Shown piece after piece: positions 23,027 to 34,186 of a DNA stretch of 64,000 nucleotides. The DNA comes from Seiridium cupressi. Its lineage: Eukaryota > Ascomycota > Sordariomycetes > Amphisphaeriales > Sporocadaceae. The position numbers were made by a program, and so were the translations under genes. Each line of letters opens with the position of its first letter. Position 1 is the first letter of the stretch. The notes beneath the pieces are model-generated. The model saw only the letters and a list, made by a program, of their open reading frames with translations. It was not told where the DNA came from and did no database searches. The stretch is from contig JARVKI010000108.1 of NCBI GenBank assembly GCA_036674765.1, positions 1 through 64,000 on the forward strand, read 5' to 3'.

Positions 23027-25270
23027 GTTGGGGCCTTGAGGGAGGGCTTAATGATTTAATGTAGAAATGATACCGCCAAAAAGAGTAAAAGCTTTAAAGA
23101 AACTCATCAACCTCTCAAAATGTGATTTATTGAAAATTGATGCGCTTTGATGCATTGACTTGTTTCTGTCACCATGAGGACGCTTCAAGCACCCGGTGGG
23201 TTAGCCACGATAACTATGATATTGTTTCTCCCGTATCCTTAACTAACATCATATTAGCTAGCATATCACGTCAAACCTTACCTTATAACATCGGAACGCA
23301 GATACCATTGACATCTGGTATAGCAAACATATTCCTAAGACCTTGGCATCTATTGAGTTTTATTGATGAATCCATGCCTCCTGCCAACCCAAAATCCACG
23401 TCAAGAGTCCAGGTCAGTGTCACGATCAGGCCCGGATTCACCGGAACCACCGGGACCACCGGAATTCTACGGAACTCCGACAGTGGGTTCCATAATTATA
23501 GTAATCGCTCGGTAGGCTTTAGTTGTTACACAATAGACCCCCCTATTACTGCTTCTGTCACTCCTGATACCAGAAATCTCACAGTTAGGCATTATTAGAG
23601 TGCCTTGTATACTGCGTATAATGTAAAAACCGAATGTACAAATTGGGGGTTAGCGGTGGTTGACTCGAATGTATGCCTGCCTTCTTCGATCTGTATGGAT
23701 TGGGTGAAAACTAAGGTTACTCTGGTTCTCCAGGTAACGCCACATTCTCTATCACGGTATACTTAGTTCAAGGTAATAAAATGTTCTATTTAACATCTAT
23801 TATCAATAAAGACACAATTTGCATCAATCCACATATAACCCTGTATTTATTACTTGCTAATTACATATCCTATGGGGGCTGCCACAACTTCACATGATTA
23901 GTCTTTACTCGGGGCAGCTATTCTCATGCCAATGCGAGTATTTAAAAGCATTATATATATACGAGATCAATATGACTAGCATCCCCTTCCCTTAGTCCCA
24001 GCTAGACCTCACTCCCTTTCTCCATAGTTGCCATATATTTAACTCTAAATTATCAATCATCGCAATAGGAAACCCCAAGAAAATATATCCTTACTAAATT
24101 GCTTTTCAGCCATTTCGGTTTTTCCAAAGACGATTGTCTTGAATTATCAGCATTGGCGGAAACTAGAACTTGAAAAACCCCATCGTCTTTTTTCGTGCCA
24201 TTAGCATTCACAAGAGATCAACAGTTGGGTAAAGGATACAGATAGTATGTATGGTGATGTAGCACTACGACATTGTAATCTTCATCCATCATCCATGGAA
24301 AAGACAAACGGAGAGTAAGTTCTGGTATGCTTCTTCTGGATTTAATAGTCGCAAAGTCTGGATTGTCTTTTTGATAACCAACTTAATAATGTGGGTTACT
24401 TATACAGGCTAGGAATATATGCCGCTCTCTCAGCCTATTTCATGCTGTTCCTGATACCGACAACTGAATCATGTTTCATGGTGTTGCAGTGCTTTCAAAT
24501 CCATTATACGATGCAATAGCTCAGAACCTATCACATCAGAAAGTGTTAGAACATGATCGATGCACCTCTCCGAGAATAGCATAGTATATTTCGGTTCAAG
24601 TCTTGTTTTTTATTTTATGAGAAGTTAATTGGGCCCAAGCCACTCTGACCAAGCGCCAGTCTGCTATTGCCTTGGAAACATACTCGGTGCTGATTTGCTG
24701 TGCAACCTCGCGGACGAATTAGCTATAGCAATTGCCACAACTAGCGACGGCAACGACACTGATGCATAAAAAACCTCAAGTCTAGAACACATATAGTCAG
24801 TGATGATATGCCGATCAGCACTCTAAGCGCAAGTAGCGCCCACTCCCATCTCCCGCAGAATACCCGCCGGCCGCCGACAAGACGACCGGTCGCGGACAGC
24901 CAATCGTCTGACCCCGCCTCCGTGGTTACTGGCGGCGGACTAGACAATGCACATGTACGACCCCTGGAATGTTTCGAAACACGGACAGATCATTCATGCA
25001 ACGTGGTTGAGGCCACACTATTAGACTAGGGGCGTTCTACTTTTCCCGAGCACCCTATTTTGGGAGACAGGGGACCGGTTTGTACTTTGAACAAGTTCGG
25101 ATGAAAGTGCTGGGATGCCGCCTCCCCGCGACATTGGAGGGGAGCCAAGGATGAAGGTTGTTGGCAAGTGGGAGAAAGCGGGAGCAGGCCAGCAGGCATC
25201 CTGCTTGGCGCAGGATTTGGGACCAGAGGATCGGAGCGAGTGAACGTGGTTTGTGATCCTCGCGTGCGGA
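23027..25270. other. AT-rich gene-free region
   Basis: About 2.2 kb downstream of the RutA-like gene. Much of it is AT-rich with long TA-rich tracts and no convincing frame. A GC-richer island lies at about 24,820-24,930. It looks like decayed repeat DNA. Confidence 0.5.
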
Positions 25271-25514
25271 CAAGAGGTCCGCACAGGAAGATGCACACTT
25301 CTCTAAACCGCACTGCTTTCGCGAGTATATAACTCAACATGATAACGGAAATTAAATATTTAGAAAAAATATATTGGCTTATAGGAAATAGAGCAATTAA
25401 TCCAGATACGAAGTTTGAAAATTTTACGATTTTCTCTCGACTTTTAGTATTGATATTTGTTCAAATTTGGCGAAATATGTGGGGAAGTATACATTTTTCT
25501 ATGCAGACCTCCTA
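25271..25514. mobile_element. Inverted-repeat element, copy A (MITE-like, degraded)
   Basis: A 244-base element whose 30-base ends are inverted repeats of each other: left end from 25271 (CAAGAGGTCCGCAC...) and right end to 25514 (...GCAGACCTCCTA). Comparing the arms over their inner 28 bases gives seven mismatches, all transitions. It shares ends and several internal blocks (ACTTCTCTAA, TATAACTCAACA, AATTAATCCA) with copy B. There is no coding capacity, so it would be non-autonomous. No clear target-site duplication was found. Confidence 0.65.
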
Positions 25515-25578
25515 GCGGAAGGACCTCGTGATTTATGCGTTCGTTGAGTGGAGTTTTGGGTTGATCATGAGCTGGGAG

Positions 25579-25673
25579 CAGGAGGTCAGAGCGGGAAACT
25601 GCACACTTCTCTAAGGCGCACGAATTTCGCGACAATATAACTCAACAACCTAACAGAACTAATTTTTTTATTA

Positions 25674-25704
<31 letters not shown>

Positions 25705-25783
25705 CAAGATTATAGGGCATAGAGTAATTAATCCATATACGAAATATGTGGGGAAGTGCGCAGTTTCCCACTCTGACCTCCTG
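25579..25783. mobile_element. Inverted-repeat element, copy B (MITE-like)
   Basis: A 205-base element with 30-base terminal inverted repeats. Left begins CAGGAGGTCAGAGCGGGAAA and right ends ACTCTGACCTCCTG, differing at only two of the inner 28 positions, both transitions. It lies 64 bases from copy A in the same orientation and contains a T-run followed by a long A-run (about 25,668-25,699). It encodes nothing. Confidence 0.7.
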
Positions 25784-26618
25784 GGACGTAAGCCTGGGGA
25801 CAGAGGGAGCCCACAAAACAAGCAAAGAATCCTGCCCTCTCTTTGGCGGCTCAACACCCCTGCGACTTTATTGGCCATCTTGGGCAAGTCTGGGGTCGGG
25901 CACGTCAAGAGATCTGGAAACTGAATGCAGATGATTCAGCAACGCAAGTGCCGCTACAATGGGCCCGCTCTGCTGACCAATAGTTATCAGGTTCAAGTAA
26001 CAAGCAACTGAGCCTCGGTTCCTCTGAACAAAGGTTGGCAAAATTACGAAGTTCACGATGGCAGCTTCAGCTCCGCTCTATCGCCCGAACCTGAATCCCA
26101 CGATAGCACTCATTTGTCAGTCGGGCATCCAACCGTGAGTTGGCAATATTGGAATGGATATACAAGGCTGATAAATTTAAGACACATCGGACAAACGTGT
26201 CTCACGTCTTGGTACGAGACTTGCTCGGTAATTTGATTACCACGGGGTAACATCATGATGGAGCTATCCCTACACCCGAAAACGCGGGGGTAGTGATACT
26301 AGAACTGAAAGTCCCTAGAAGGCAATAACGGCTGGCTCTGACAGTCACGGGTTTTCGGCTCGGTCTCTTCAAGTGACCCGAAATGCCTAGCGGGGCACCG
26401 GAAACAAGAATTCGCATGGGAATTTTAGAAGGATATATGGTCTTGGTCCTCTCTCTATATTCTGTTCTAACGTTCGCAGTCCTGGTTGAAAAGTCCTCGG
26501 ATGAAGATAGTTCCAGAATACACTTGAGTAGTAATAAGCCTCATCTGTTTGCTAGTGAACACAACATCAACGAAATATCTATCAGTACAGTTCAGTTTTA
26601 CAAAGCACTCTGATCATC
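25784..26618. other. Upstream region of the hydrolase gene
   Basis: About 830 bases between the inverted-repeat pair and the HSL-family hydrolase. It should contain that gene's promoter. No gene is supported. Confidence 0.45.
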
Positions 26619-27670
26619 ATGGCGGACCTCAAGTATGACCCGGAGTTCTCGCAAATTATTGAACCAATAGCTGGACAGTCACTCCCGGTATTTGATGATC
26701 CAGTGGCCATGCGAAAAGCGATGGAAACTGTTCTGGGGCAGCAATTCGTGAGTAAACTATTGGGATCACTACCCGCCCATGCTCGTCTTTCAAGGAGGAC
26801 TCGTGCGAGCAAGTGTTAACCCTTATCGTGTAGAAGGAGGTACCAGTGCCGGCCGGCGTCGTCGAAACGGCCTACGAAGTAGAATCTCTGGATGGTACCG
26901 CGATCTCCGTGCGGCGCTTTGTACCTTCCGCGCTGAAAAATGTCACAAAACCCCAGCGAGCTGTAATATATGTTCATGGCGGAGGCTTGGTCCTGGGCAG
27001 CGTTGAATTGTTTAAGCCCGAAATTCTGAAAAATGCTCACGACTTTGAAGTTCAAATTTTTGGAGTCGACTATCGTCTTGCACCTGAGAATCCTGCACCA
27101 GCAGCAGTTGAGGACACCTACGCTGTCATCCAATGGCTCCAGGCCCATGCAGAGGAGCTCAACATTGACCCGGCCAGAATTGGGTTGTGGGGTATGAGTG
27201 CCGGTGGTGGTGTTGCGGCAGGGACGACGCTCTTTGCCCGGGACAAGGGATTGACCCATCCACTCGCAAGGCTGGTCTTGATCTATCCTATGCTCGATGA
27301 CAGGTCAACCGTAGAGCCCAGCAATCCCCTCACAAGGCGCTTGTACTGGGCAGACTGGCAGAACAAGCTAGGCTGGAACGCGTACCTCGGCGGGCGAGAA
27401 GGAGACCAAAGAGACGATGTGTCCATTTACGCAGCCCCCGGCCGAGCTGAAAGCTTAGAGGGGCTGCCACCGACTTATATTGAAGTTACTGGATTTGACA
27501 TGTTCGCCGGCGAATGCCTTGCATTTGCGGGGAAGCTATCGAAGGCCAACAACAGTGTTGAGTTCCATTTGTACCCCGGATTGCCGCATTTCTTTGATGG
27601 TATGGCCCCTATGATTAGGGTGACCAAAGAAGCGATGGAGAACCGGAAAAGAGTTCTGACGGACTACTGA
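26619..27670 (+). CDS. Alpha/beta hydrolase, HSL family (abhydrolase_3 type)
   Basis: Two exons (26619-26747 and 26834-27670, donor GTGAGT) encode 321 residues, typical for microbial esterases of the hormone-sensitive-lipase family. The oxyanion-hole motif HGGG appears in YVHGGGLVLGS, followed by the family block DYRLAPENPAPAAVED. The nucleophile elbow is GMSAGGG, where the commoner form is GDSAGG. The acid is probably in VTGFDMFAGE and the histidine in GLPHFFDGM near the C terminus. No signal peptide is visible, so an intracellular carboxylesterase or lipase-like activity is expected; the substrate is unknown. The gene stands alone, with no biosynthetic enzymes beside it. Substitution of Asp by Met before the catalytic Ser is a small oddity. 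Confidence 0.9.
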
Positions 27671-29599
27671 GACCGTCGCCGCGTTCCAACCAAGTAGATG
27701 CCCGTCTGGACCATAGTGCGACCTCGAAGCAAGCCGTTATCCATGGCTGCTCATTATGGTTGCGATCCGCGCTTCTGCTGGAATATGAATGGCTCAGGTT
27801 ATAGCTTGGTTGTCTGACATCAGATGTCGTTCAATGTGAGATAAATGCTCTATATACCACCGTCAAATGTTAGGCGGATCTGATTCTCTCCTTGGAGTAA
27901 CAGTGTACATGGAACGGCATTGATGCTGACCGAGAATTGTGATGCAAATCAGAGTTCCCATAAGCGACGGTGCAAGCACGACGAATGGTACAGCTTTCTT
28001 CGGAACGTTGCAATATCACAGAAACAGGCGAGGATACACAAACCACGCTTTTCTCTTTCTCCGAGAGATTTGAGGTAGAAGGTGACGGCGGAGAAAGGCT
28101 CCTGTCCAACAGGCTATGATTGAAGCCAAATTGCAGGTAGAAGTCGCCCAGCGTTGAAACAGATGCCAAAATCGCGGTTGGTGTAGCTATCTCCAGTTCC
28201 TTTGCACTAAAACTCTGGGCCACTCACAGCCAATCGGCCTTCGCCCCAGGCCAAGCCGGCGGCACGGAACCCTTGGCAGATCCCCCACATCTGAAACATC
28301 AAGCGTCCAGGGGCCGCTGTGGCATCCTGTCCCGACCTGTCAATTCTCGTCAAGCGCTGCCCAAAGACCGGAGCTAGTGTTTCTCCATGGAGCTGGTGGT
28401 GACTTTCTTTCGATGCCGGCGAACGATTGCTTCAGGCACAGGGCAACGAGGACAAACGGCGGTAGATCGCAGCAGGGTGCACATTGTGATGTGCGCCGTC
28501 CTTGTGGCTAAGCGCTCTGTCCTCCCCGGTCTCAACAGGGCCCCATCTAGCTGCTAATTTTTCTCCCCATAAGACCCGTCAAAATTTCGGGCAGGTACTG
28601 AAGCTTTGATCATGTATTCGGACATGGTCTTCGCCCCCGCCCCGTTGGTTGTGCAAGGTGTGGTGTGGTGTGCATTGTGGTGGTGAGATGCAGGAACAAC
28701 GCACCCAGCAGCCCAATGAGCGTTGCACTCCCTCAGATTCCTTCCAGGCACCACAATGCTAGGTTACTTACTGCTTGTGCAACACCCGGCAACTGCGTCT
28801 GGCTTGGCTCAAGCTTACAAGCGAGAGGACAGCGCCCAAGGAGCGTCTGCCCAACTACGGCCCAGCCAGTCAATGGCGGCTGAGTTGCCTCTCGTCTGAT
28901 ATTGTAGTATGACAGTCAATGCTTAAGGGTCTGGACAAGGTTAATCTTGCTTTTGTGCTCGCTTCTTCCCCGAGCGTTTGAGTCTGGGTGCTCTGCCACC
29001 CAATTGAGAAGACTTGACTGCCGATGGGACCCCAAGGATGGCATTGATCCAGAACTCTTCGCCCCCGATGGATGGGTACAGATACGCGTGGTCGGCGGGC
29101 TGTCTCACCAAATTCCCCGCCGCGGAAATGAGATGGCATGTACAGGTACGCGTCAGCCCAGCGTGGCATCGAATTGGCAGGGCATGGCAGCTCGTGGTAG
29201 GCCCCACACGCATGGGATATTTCCCTCAATTAAAGTATTACAGGAGGTTGCATAGTGAACAGAAACACCATTTTAGGAAGTGGCCCAGAATGCGTGCAGG
29301 GGCGCTCCCGAGAGCAGTAGCGCCACTTGTGCCTGGCCACTGCCCTGGTGCCAATGACTGGCATGGCCCCAGGCAATCTGCGAGCGCTGCCGACGAAATA
29401 ATTCGTTGATACAGAATTGCACGGGAAAGATCCCCTGGGCGCTGAATCCATAAGAGGCAATAACGTGGGTTGCTGGGCCAGGTAGTGAATGCAGGTATTG
29501 CTATTAAAACTTGCAGACCCCGTCCGATCTATTTCTCGTTGCTCCCCGGCCCGCTTCTTCGTCCATCTCTTCCTTTGACGCATCACCGTCACTTGACCT
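27671..29599. other. Intergenic region
   Basis: About 1.9 kb between the hydrolase and the pyrimidine-rich leader of the glucanase gene. Several short frames occur, none with recognisable features. Confidence 0.5.
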
Positions 29600-30314
29600 A
29601 GTCATTCCTATTTTTTTCTTTCACTTCATTACGTCTGGAGGCGTTCATTTTGGTTCACACCATCACTTCTACTTCCTCCACTGAAACAATCACACACCAA
29701 TTCTCCACATTCATTTTTTTTCTCTGGAAGAAGAAACCATATAACCGACCTCGACGATCCCTTCCCTTCCTCTGATTTCGCGTGGCTGATTTTATATCAC
29801 CCAACAAGACCTCATTGATCGTAAGTCAATCCCCCATATCCAAGTCATTGTCTCCGTTCCACAAATACACCCCTTGTTCTCTGCGGTGAATAAGACGCGT
29901 CCTGAATCAGAGCGCTACTGCCCTGGGCACTGCATATCTGATTCAAACCCGATGACTATGGCACTCACTCTTACGAACAACGCCGTTATTTGTTACACAT
30001 CGTAACCGTTGATTGTATAAAAAATACTTGAATCAACAAAGGCGTTCATTCATTGTCCATCGGTTTCCTATATCAACCCGCACACAACCTCGTTATTCAT
30101 TCCTTTCCGACCTCCCTTTCCCTCCATCTTGGACTTTATAGTAACGTCGTATTCCCCTTTGCGACACTTTATACCCATCAACTTTCTAGACTCCGCACAC
30201 GAAAACTTCCCTGGTGGAAACACGTGCTTACATCTTTCTAGCTCACCAAACACACTCTCTTTTCGGTAAAGAACTTCTTGAGGATCCATCTACGAATAGC
30301 TGGCTCTACTCAAG
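29600..30314 (+). promoter_or_regulatory. Pyrimidine-rich leader and promoter of the GH55 gene
   Basis: From about 29,600 the plus strand becomes strongly CT-rich (TTTTTTTCTTTCACTTC and similar), a common core-promoter and 5' leader style in filamentous fungi. A good GTAAGT donor at 29821 and a CTAG acceptor near 30241 suggest that the leader may be spliced. Both are inferences from sequence style. Confidence 0.45.
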
Positions 30315-33152
30315 ATGGGGCTTCCAAAGCTCTTCGCGGCCACTCTTTTGGCCATGCGGCTTTTTGCTCCTACAGCAGCCGTGCCAACAAGTGCTCTAGA
30401 GGCTCGGGCGGCCAGCACCTACTGGCTCCCCAACATGTCGGGCCAAGAAACTGCTGTTTTCGCAGGAGACAGCAGTTACAAGGTCTTCCGCAACGTCCAA
30501 GACTACGGTGCCAAGGGTGACGGATCGACCGATGACACAGCCGCCATCAATTCCGCCATCCAGGATGGCGATCGATGCATGGAGGGTTGCGATTCTCAGA
30601 CTGCCAAGCCCGCTTTGGTCTACTTTCCCCCCGGTACCTACATGGTCAGCACCCCGCTCATCCAGACCTACTACACTCAGTTCGTTGGCGATGCCGTCAC
30701 CCCGCCGACTCTCAAGGCGACGTCTTCCTTCAAAGGCATGGCTGTCATTGATTCAGACCCTTACGAGGACGACGGTTCCAACTGGTACGTCAACCAGAAC
30801 AACTTCTTCCGCCAGGTTCGCAACTTTGTCATCGATATCACGAACCTAGGCCCCTCGGAGGGCGCATGCATTCACTGGCAGGTTGCCCAAGCCACCAGCC
30901 TGCAGAACATTGTGTTCCAAATGAACCCGGACAAGACTGCTGCCAACTCCCAGAAGGGTGTCTTCATGGACAACGGTTCAGGTGGCTTCATGGCAGACCT
31001 CACCTTCAATGGTGGTGGTTTTGGTGCATTTATCGGCAACCAGCAGTTCACCACTCGCAATATGACGTTCAACAACTGCAACACGGCCATCTATCTCAAC
31101 TGGTGCTGGCTGTGGACAATGCAGGACATAACGATCAATAATGCTCAGATAGGTATTGACATGTCGAGTGGTGGCGTTGGCAACATCCAAGCTGGATCTT
31201 TCTTGCTTCTCGACAGCACCATTTCCAACACACCTGTTGGCATCAACACTCTCTACCAGACGGACCTCACCATGACCAACAACACCCTGGTCCTGGACAA
31301 CGTCGACATGAGCAGTGTCACAACGGCAATTCGCTTCGCCGGTGACAATAGCACCCTGGTCGCGGGTGGTCAGAAGATCGCTAGCTTCGCTCAAGGCCGC
31401 TCCTACGACGGAAGCTCCGGCAAGGCGATCCAAGCAACCCAGGATGGCATCTCCAAGCCCGAAGGCTTGATGAGCAACGGCAAGGTCTTTACCCGAACCA
31501 AGCCCCAGTACGAGACCCTCGACAAGAGCAGCTTTGTCAGCGCCAAGTCGTCTGGTGCCAAGGGAGACGGATCTACCGATGACACTGCCGCTATCCAGAG
31601 TCTTTTCGACAATGCCACGGCTGGACAAGTCATATTCTTCGATCACGGCGCTTACATCATTTCCGACACTATCAAGGTTCCCGCCGACAAGTCGATCAAG
31701 GTTGTGGGAGAGATGTGGCCACTTCTTATGGCAGATGGTACCAGTTTCAACGACGCCTCAAACCCCAAGCCTGTCTTCCAGGTTGGCGAGGCTGGTGACG
31801 TTGGCGATGTCGAGTTTTCCGATTTGATCCTTGAGACCAAGGGTCCTGCCCCTGGCGCAATTCTCATGCAATGGAACTTGGCTGGCTCCTCGGCCGGCAC
31901 TGCTGGTCTTTGGGATGTTCACTTCCGTGTTGGTGGTACTTCTGGTACCGAGCTCCAATCCGACAAGTGTGCCAAGAACCCCAATGCCACACACGGAGCC
32001 AACACCGAGTGCGAGGGCACTTTCCTGCTATTCCATGCCACACAGACTGCCTCCGTCTACGTTGAGAACTGTTGGTTCTGGGTTGCTGATCATGAGCTTG
32101 ATCTCCAAGACCATTCCCAGATCGATATTTACAATGGTCGTGGTGTTCTTCTCGAGTCTCAAAACCCTGTGTGGTTCTGGGGCACCGCCTCCGAGCACAG
32201 CCAAATGTACAACTACCAGATCACGAACGCCCGCAACGTCTGGATGTCCGTTATCCAGACCGAGACTGCATACATGCAAGGCAACCCGGATGCAACCACA
32301 CCGTTCGCTGTCAACGAGGGATATTTCGACCCTGATTTCAAGACTAGCTGCACTGATGGATCCGCTTCATGCGCTCGCACTTGGGGCCTTCGGGTTATGA
32401 ACTCATCTGACATTTACGTCTTTGGTGGTGGGCTGTACAGCTTCTTCGACAACTACGGGCAGGATTGTCTCGAGACTGAGAGCTGCCAGGACAACATTGT
32501 CAGCATCGAGTCCTCCAGCGTCCACCTGTTCGGTATCAGCACCAAGGCCTCCGTGAACATGATCACTTTGGACGGCAAGTCGATGGCTCTTGATGCCGAC
32601 AACAGGAACACTTTCTGTGCTGCAATTGCCCAGTTCGAGAGCGATCAAGGCCCTACCGACGGTGGCAGCAGCTCGGGCGGCAATTCCACTTCGTCTTCTG
32701 CGTCAGGCTCCGCTACGGCTACCGTGAAACCGTCTAGTACACTCGTTGGCACAGCTTCTGCTACCAACCCCGCTTCTCCGACTTCATCCACTGGCTCTGG
32801 ATCCGGGACTGGTGGAGGTTACGGATCAGGATCAGGTTCCGGGTCGCAGAGCTCAGCTGCCTCGGCCGGTGCAACATCGACCACTGCCGTGCCTGCTCCA
32901 GGTGCCACAACATCGCCCTCCGAAGGTAGCGGTTCAGGTAGCGGCTCAGGTAGTGGTTCCGGCAGTGGTTCTGGCAGCGACTCCTCGGAAACCGCGAGTG
33001 CCACTGCTCTTCCCATCACATCGACGTTCCCCGTCACGCCCATATCCCCCACAGCGGGCGCAGGCTCTGGCACGAGCGCTGGACAGGCTACGCAAGTTAC
33101 AGTTACCGTGACCGCCACTGTGACGGCGACGGGCACCTGTGCTGCTTCATAG
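30315..33152 (+). CDS. Secreted exo-beta-1,3-glucanase, glycoside hydrolase family 55
   Basis: One exon encodes 945 residues. A signal peptide is clear (basic N terminus, hydrophobic core FAATLLAM and AAVPTSA near residue 21-27). GH55 enzymes release glucose or gentiobiose from beta-1,3-glucan outside the cell, in wall turnover or attack on other fungi. The two-lobed family layout is visible: a pectate-lyase-like repeat opens with DYGAKGDGSTDDTAAI near residue 63, and the second lobe opens with the near-identical GAKGDGSTDDTAAI near residue 412. After about residue 780 the fold gives way to a Ser/Thr/Gly-rich tail with a run of Gly-Ser dipeptides and a Val/Thr-rich end. I see no typical GPI signal. 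The tail probably is an O-glycosylated wall-spanning stalk. The catalytic domain is about the usual family length; the tail is extra. Confidence 0.95.
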   Translation: MGLPKLFAATLLAMRLFAPTAAVPTSALEARAASTYWLPNMSGQETAVFAGDSSYKVFRNVQDYGAKGDGSTDDTAAINSAIQDGDRCMEGCDSQTAKPALVYFPPGTYMVSTPLIQTYYTQFVGDAVTPPTLKATSSFKGMAVIDSDPYEDDGSNWYVNQNNFFRQVRNFVIDITNLGPSEGACIHWQVAQATSLQNIVFQMNPDKTAANSQKGVFMDNGSGGFMADLTFNGGGFGAFIGNQQFTTRNMTFNNCNTAIYLNWCWLWTMQDITINNAQIGIDMSSGGVGNIQAGSFLLLDSTISNTPVGINTLYQTDLTMTNNTLVLDNVDMSSVTTAIRFAGDNSTLVAGGQKIASFAQGRSYDGSSGKAIQATQDGISKPEGLMSNGKVFTRTKPQYETLDKSSFVSAKSSGAKGDGSTDDTAAIQSLFDNATAGQVIFFDHGAYIISDTIKVPADKSIKVVGEMWPLLMADGTSFNDASNPKPVFQVGEAGDVGDVEFSDLILETKGPAPGAILMQWNLAGSSAGTAGLWDVHFRVGGTSGTELQSDKCAKNPNATHGANTECEGTFLLFHATQTASVYVENCWFWVADHELDLQDHSQIDIYNGRGVLLESQNPVWFWGTASEHSQMYNYQITNARNVWMSVIQTETAYMQGNPDATTPFAVNEGYFDPDFKTSCTDGSASCARTWGLRVMNSSDIYVFGGGLYSFFDNYGQDCLETESCQDNIVSIESSSVHLFGISTKASVNMITLDGKSMALDADNRNTFCAAIAQFESDQGPTDGGSSSGGNSTSSSASGSATATVKPSSTLVGTASATNPASPTSSTGSGSGTGGGYGSGSGSGSQSSAASAGATSTTAVPAPGATTSPSEGSGSGSGSGSGSGSGSGSDSSETASATALPITSTFPVTPISPTAGAGSGTSAGQATQVTVTVTATVTATGTCAAS

Positions 33153-34186
33153 GCTACAGCAGCACCGATTGGACAAGACAGTTCTCTGGCCGTTGTCCCC
33201 GCGACCATCACAGCAACAACAACTACTACAGCGATGCCAGTCTGTAGTGTGGCATGATAGCGACTACTCCACCCTGTTCTCTTCGATTCGGAACATATTC
33301 GGACGCGACCGACATTTCCTGCACATGACCCTTTTTTCTCTTCTTCTTCACTTCTTCTACATTGGCCCTGAGGGCATTTGGACAAAATTGTTTCTTTCTC
33401 GATCTGACGAGATGGACAGGGATGGTATCGCATACATGACCAAGGTGATGGTCTGGGTAAGGCGTTTTCGGAAGATCATGCAAAAGGGATCATTGATGAA
33501 GGGAGGCCGTTGATTTGCAGTATACCCGTTGCATTCTGGATGGTTTGAGGATCATACGTAGATGCACCAGATAGTGGTGTTTTAAGCTTAAGTAGTATCA
33601 ACAAGAAGCTGAATCCTTAAGCAAACTCTGTCCTGAAGCAGTGATTTTTATTGGCCTGTTGGACTGTTCCATTTGTATCAAGTTCCAGGCAATTGAGAGG
33701 GAGGCAAATGCTGGGTATCTTTTCTGACTGCAGGTCCAATTGGCTCGGAGCGGGAGTAAGTGGCAATCGAGAGTTAACACCTTGTAGTTACGCCTAGAGT
33801 GGTCGTGTCCAATAACTAATGTACATACGTATGGTTCAGAGCCCGTAAGGGGTATTTTAGGTAACCTTAGATTGTAGCTGCAAGGGGTGCAGGGTTGTAA
33901 CTTCTGGATTGCGGAAGTCTGTGGTGTGGGGCACTAAACGTTTTGGCATTGCCCATCGACGTCATTGCTCGGCTGGCTGATCACAGGTCAACCGACGCAA
34001 AGTTTGGCCGAGTTGTTGACGAAGTTCATCTGTCATAATCGCCGCGGGTGCTTCTCAAGGTTGTGATAGACTGTCATTTGGCCAAGAAGCTGCCACTGGA
34101 TACCTACCTTACGTTTTGAAACTTGAAATTTCCAATCTAGCAAGCTGGCACGACGGACGACTGGCACCAAACCTCTACAAGCACAC
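33153..34186. other. Intergenic region
   Basis: About 1 kb with the 3' untranslated region of the GH55 gene and the promoter of the FIT-family gene. No additional gene is supported. Confidence 0.5.

Noticed and set aside
25666..25699. Poly-A tail of a retroposon
   Set aside because: The T-run followed by an A-run lies inside copy B of the inverted-repeat element and has no retroposed gene body beside it.
21947..27670. A fungal rut-like pathway cluster joining the RutA-like gene and the hydrolase
   Set aside because: The hydrolase belongs to the HSL family and lacks any specific resemblance to RutD. No other rut-type gene is present, and 3.6 kb of decayed sequence separates the two.
32925..32990. 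Stand-alone tandem DNA repeat
   Set aside because: The GGTTCAGG-like periodicity is explained by Gly-Ser codons in the GH55 C-terminal tail.
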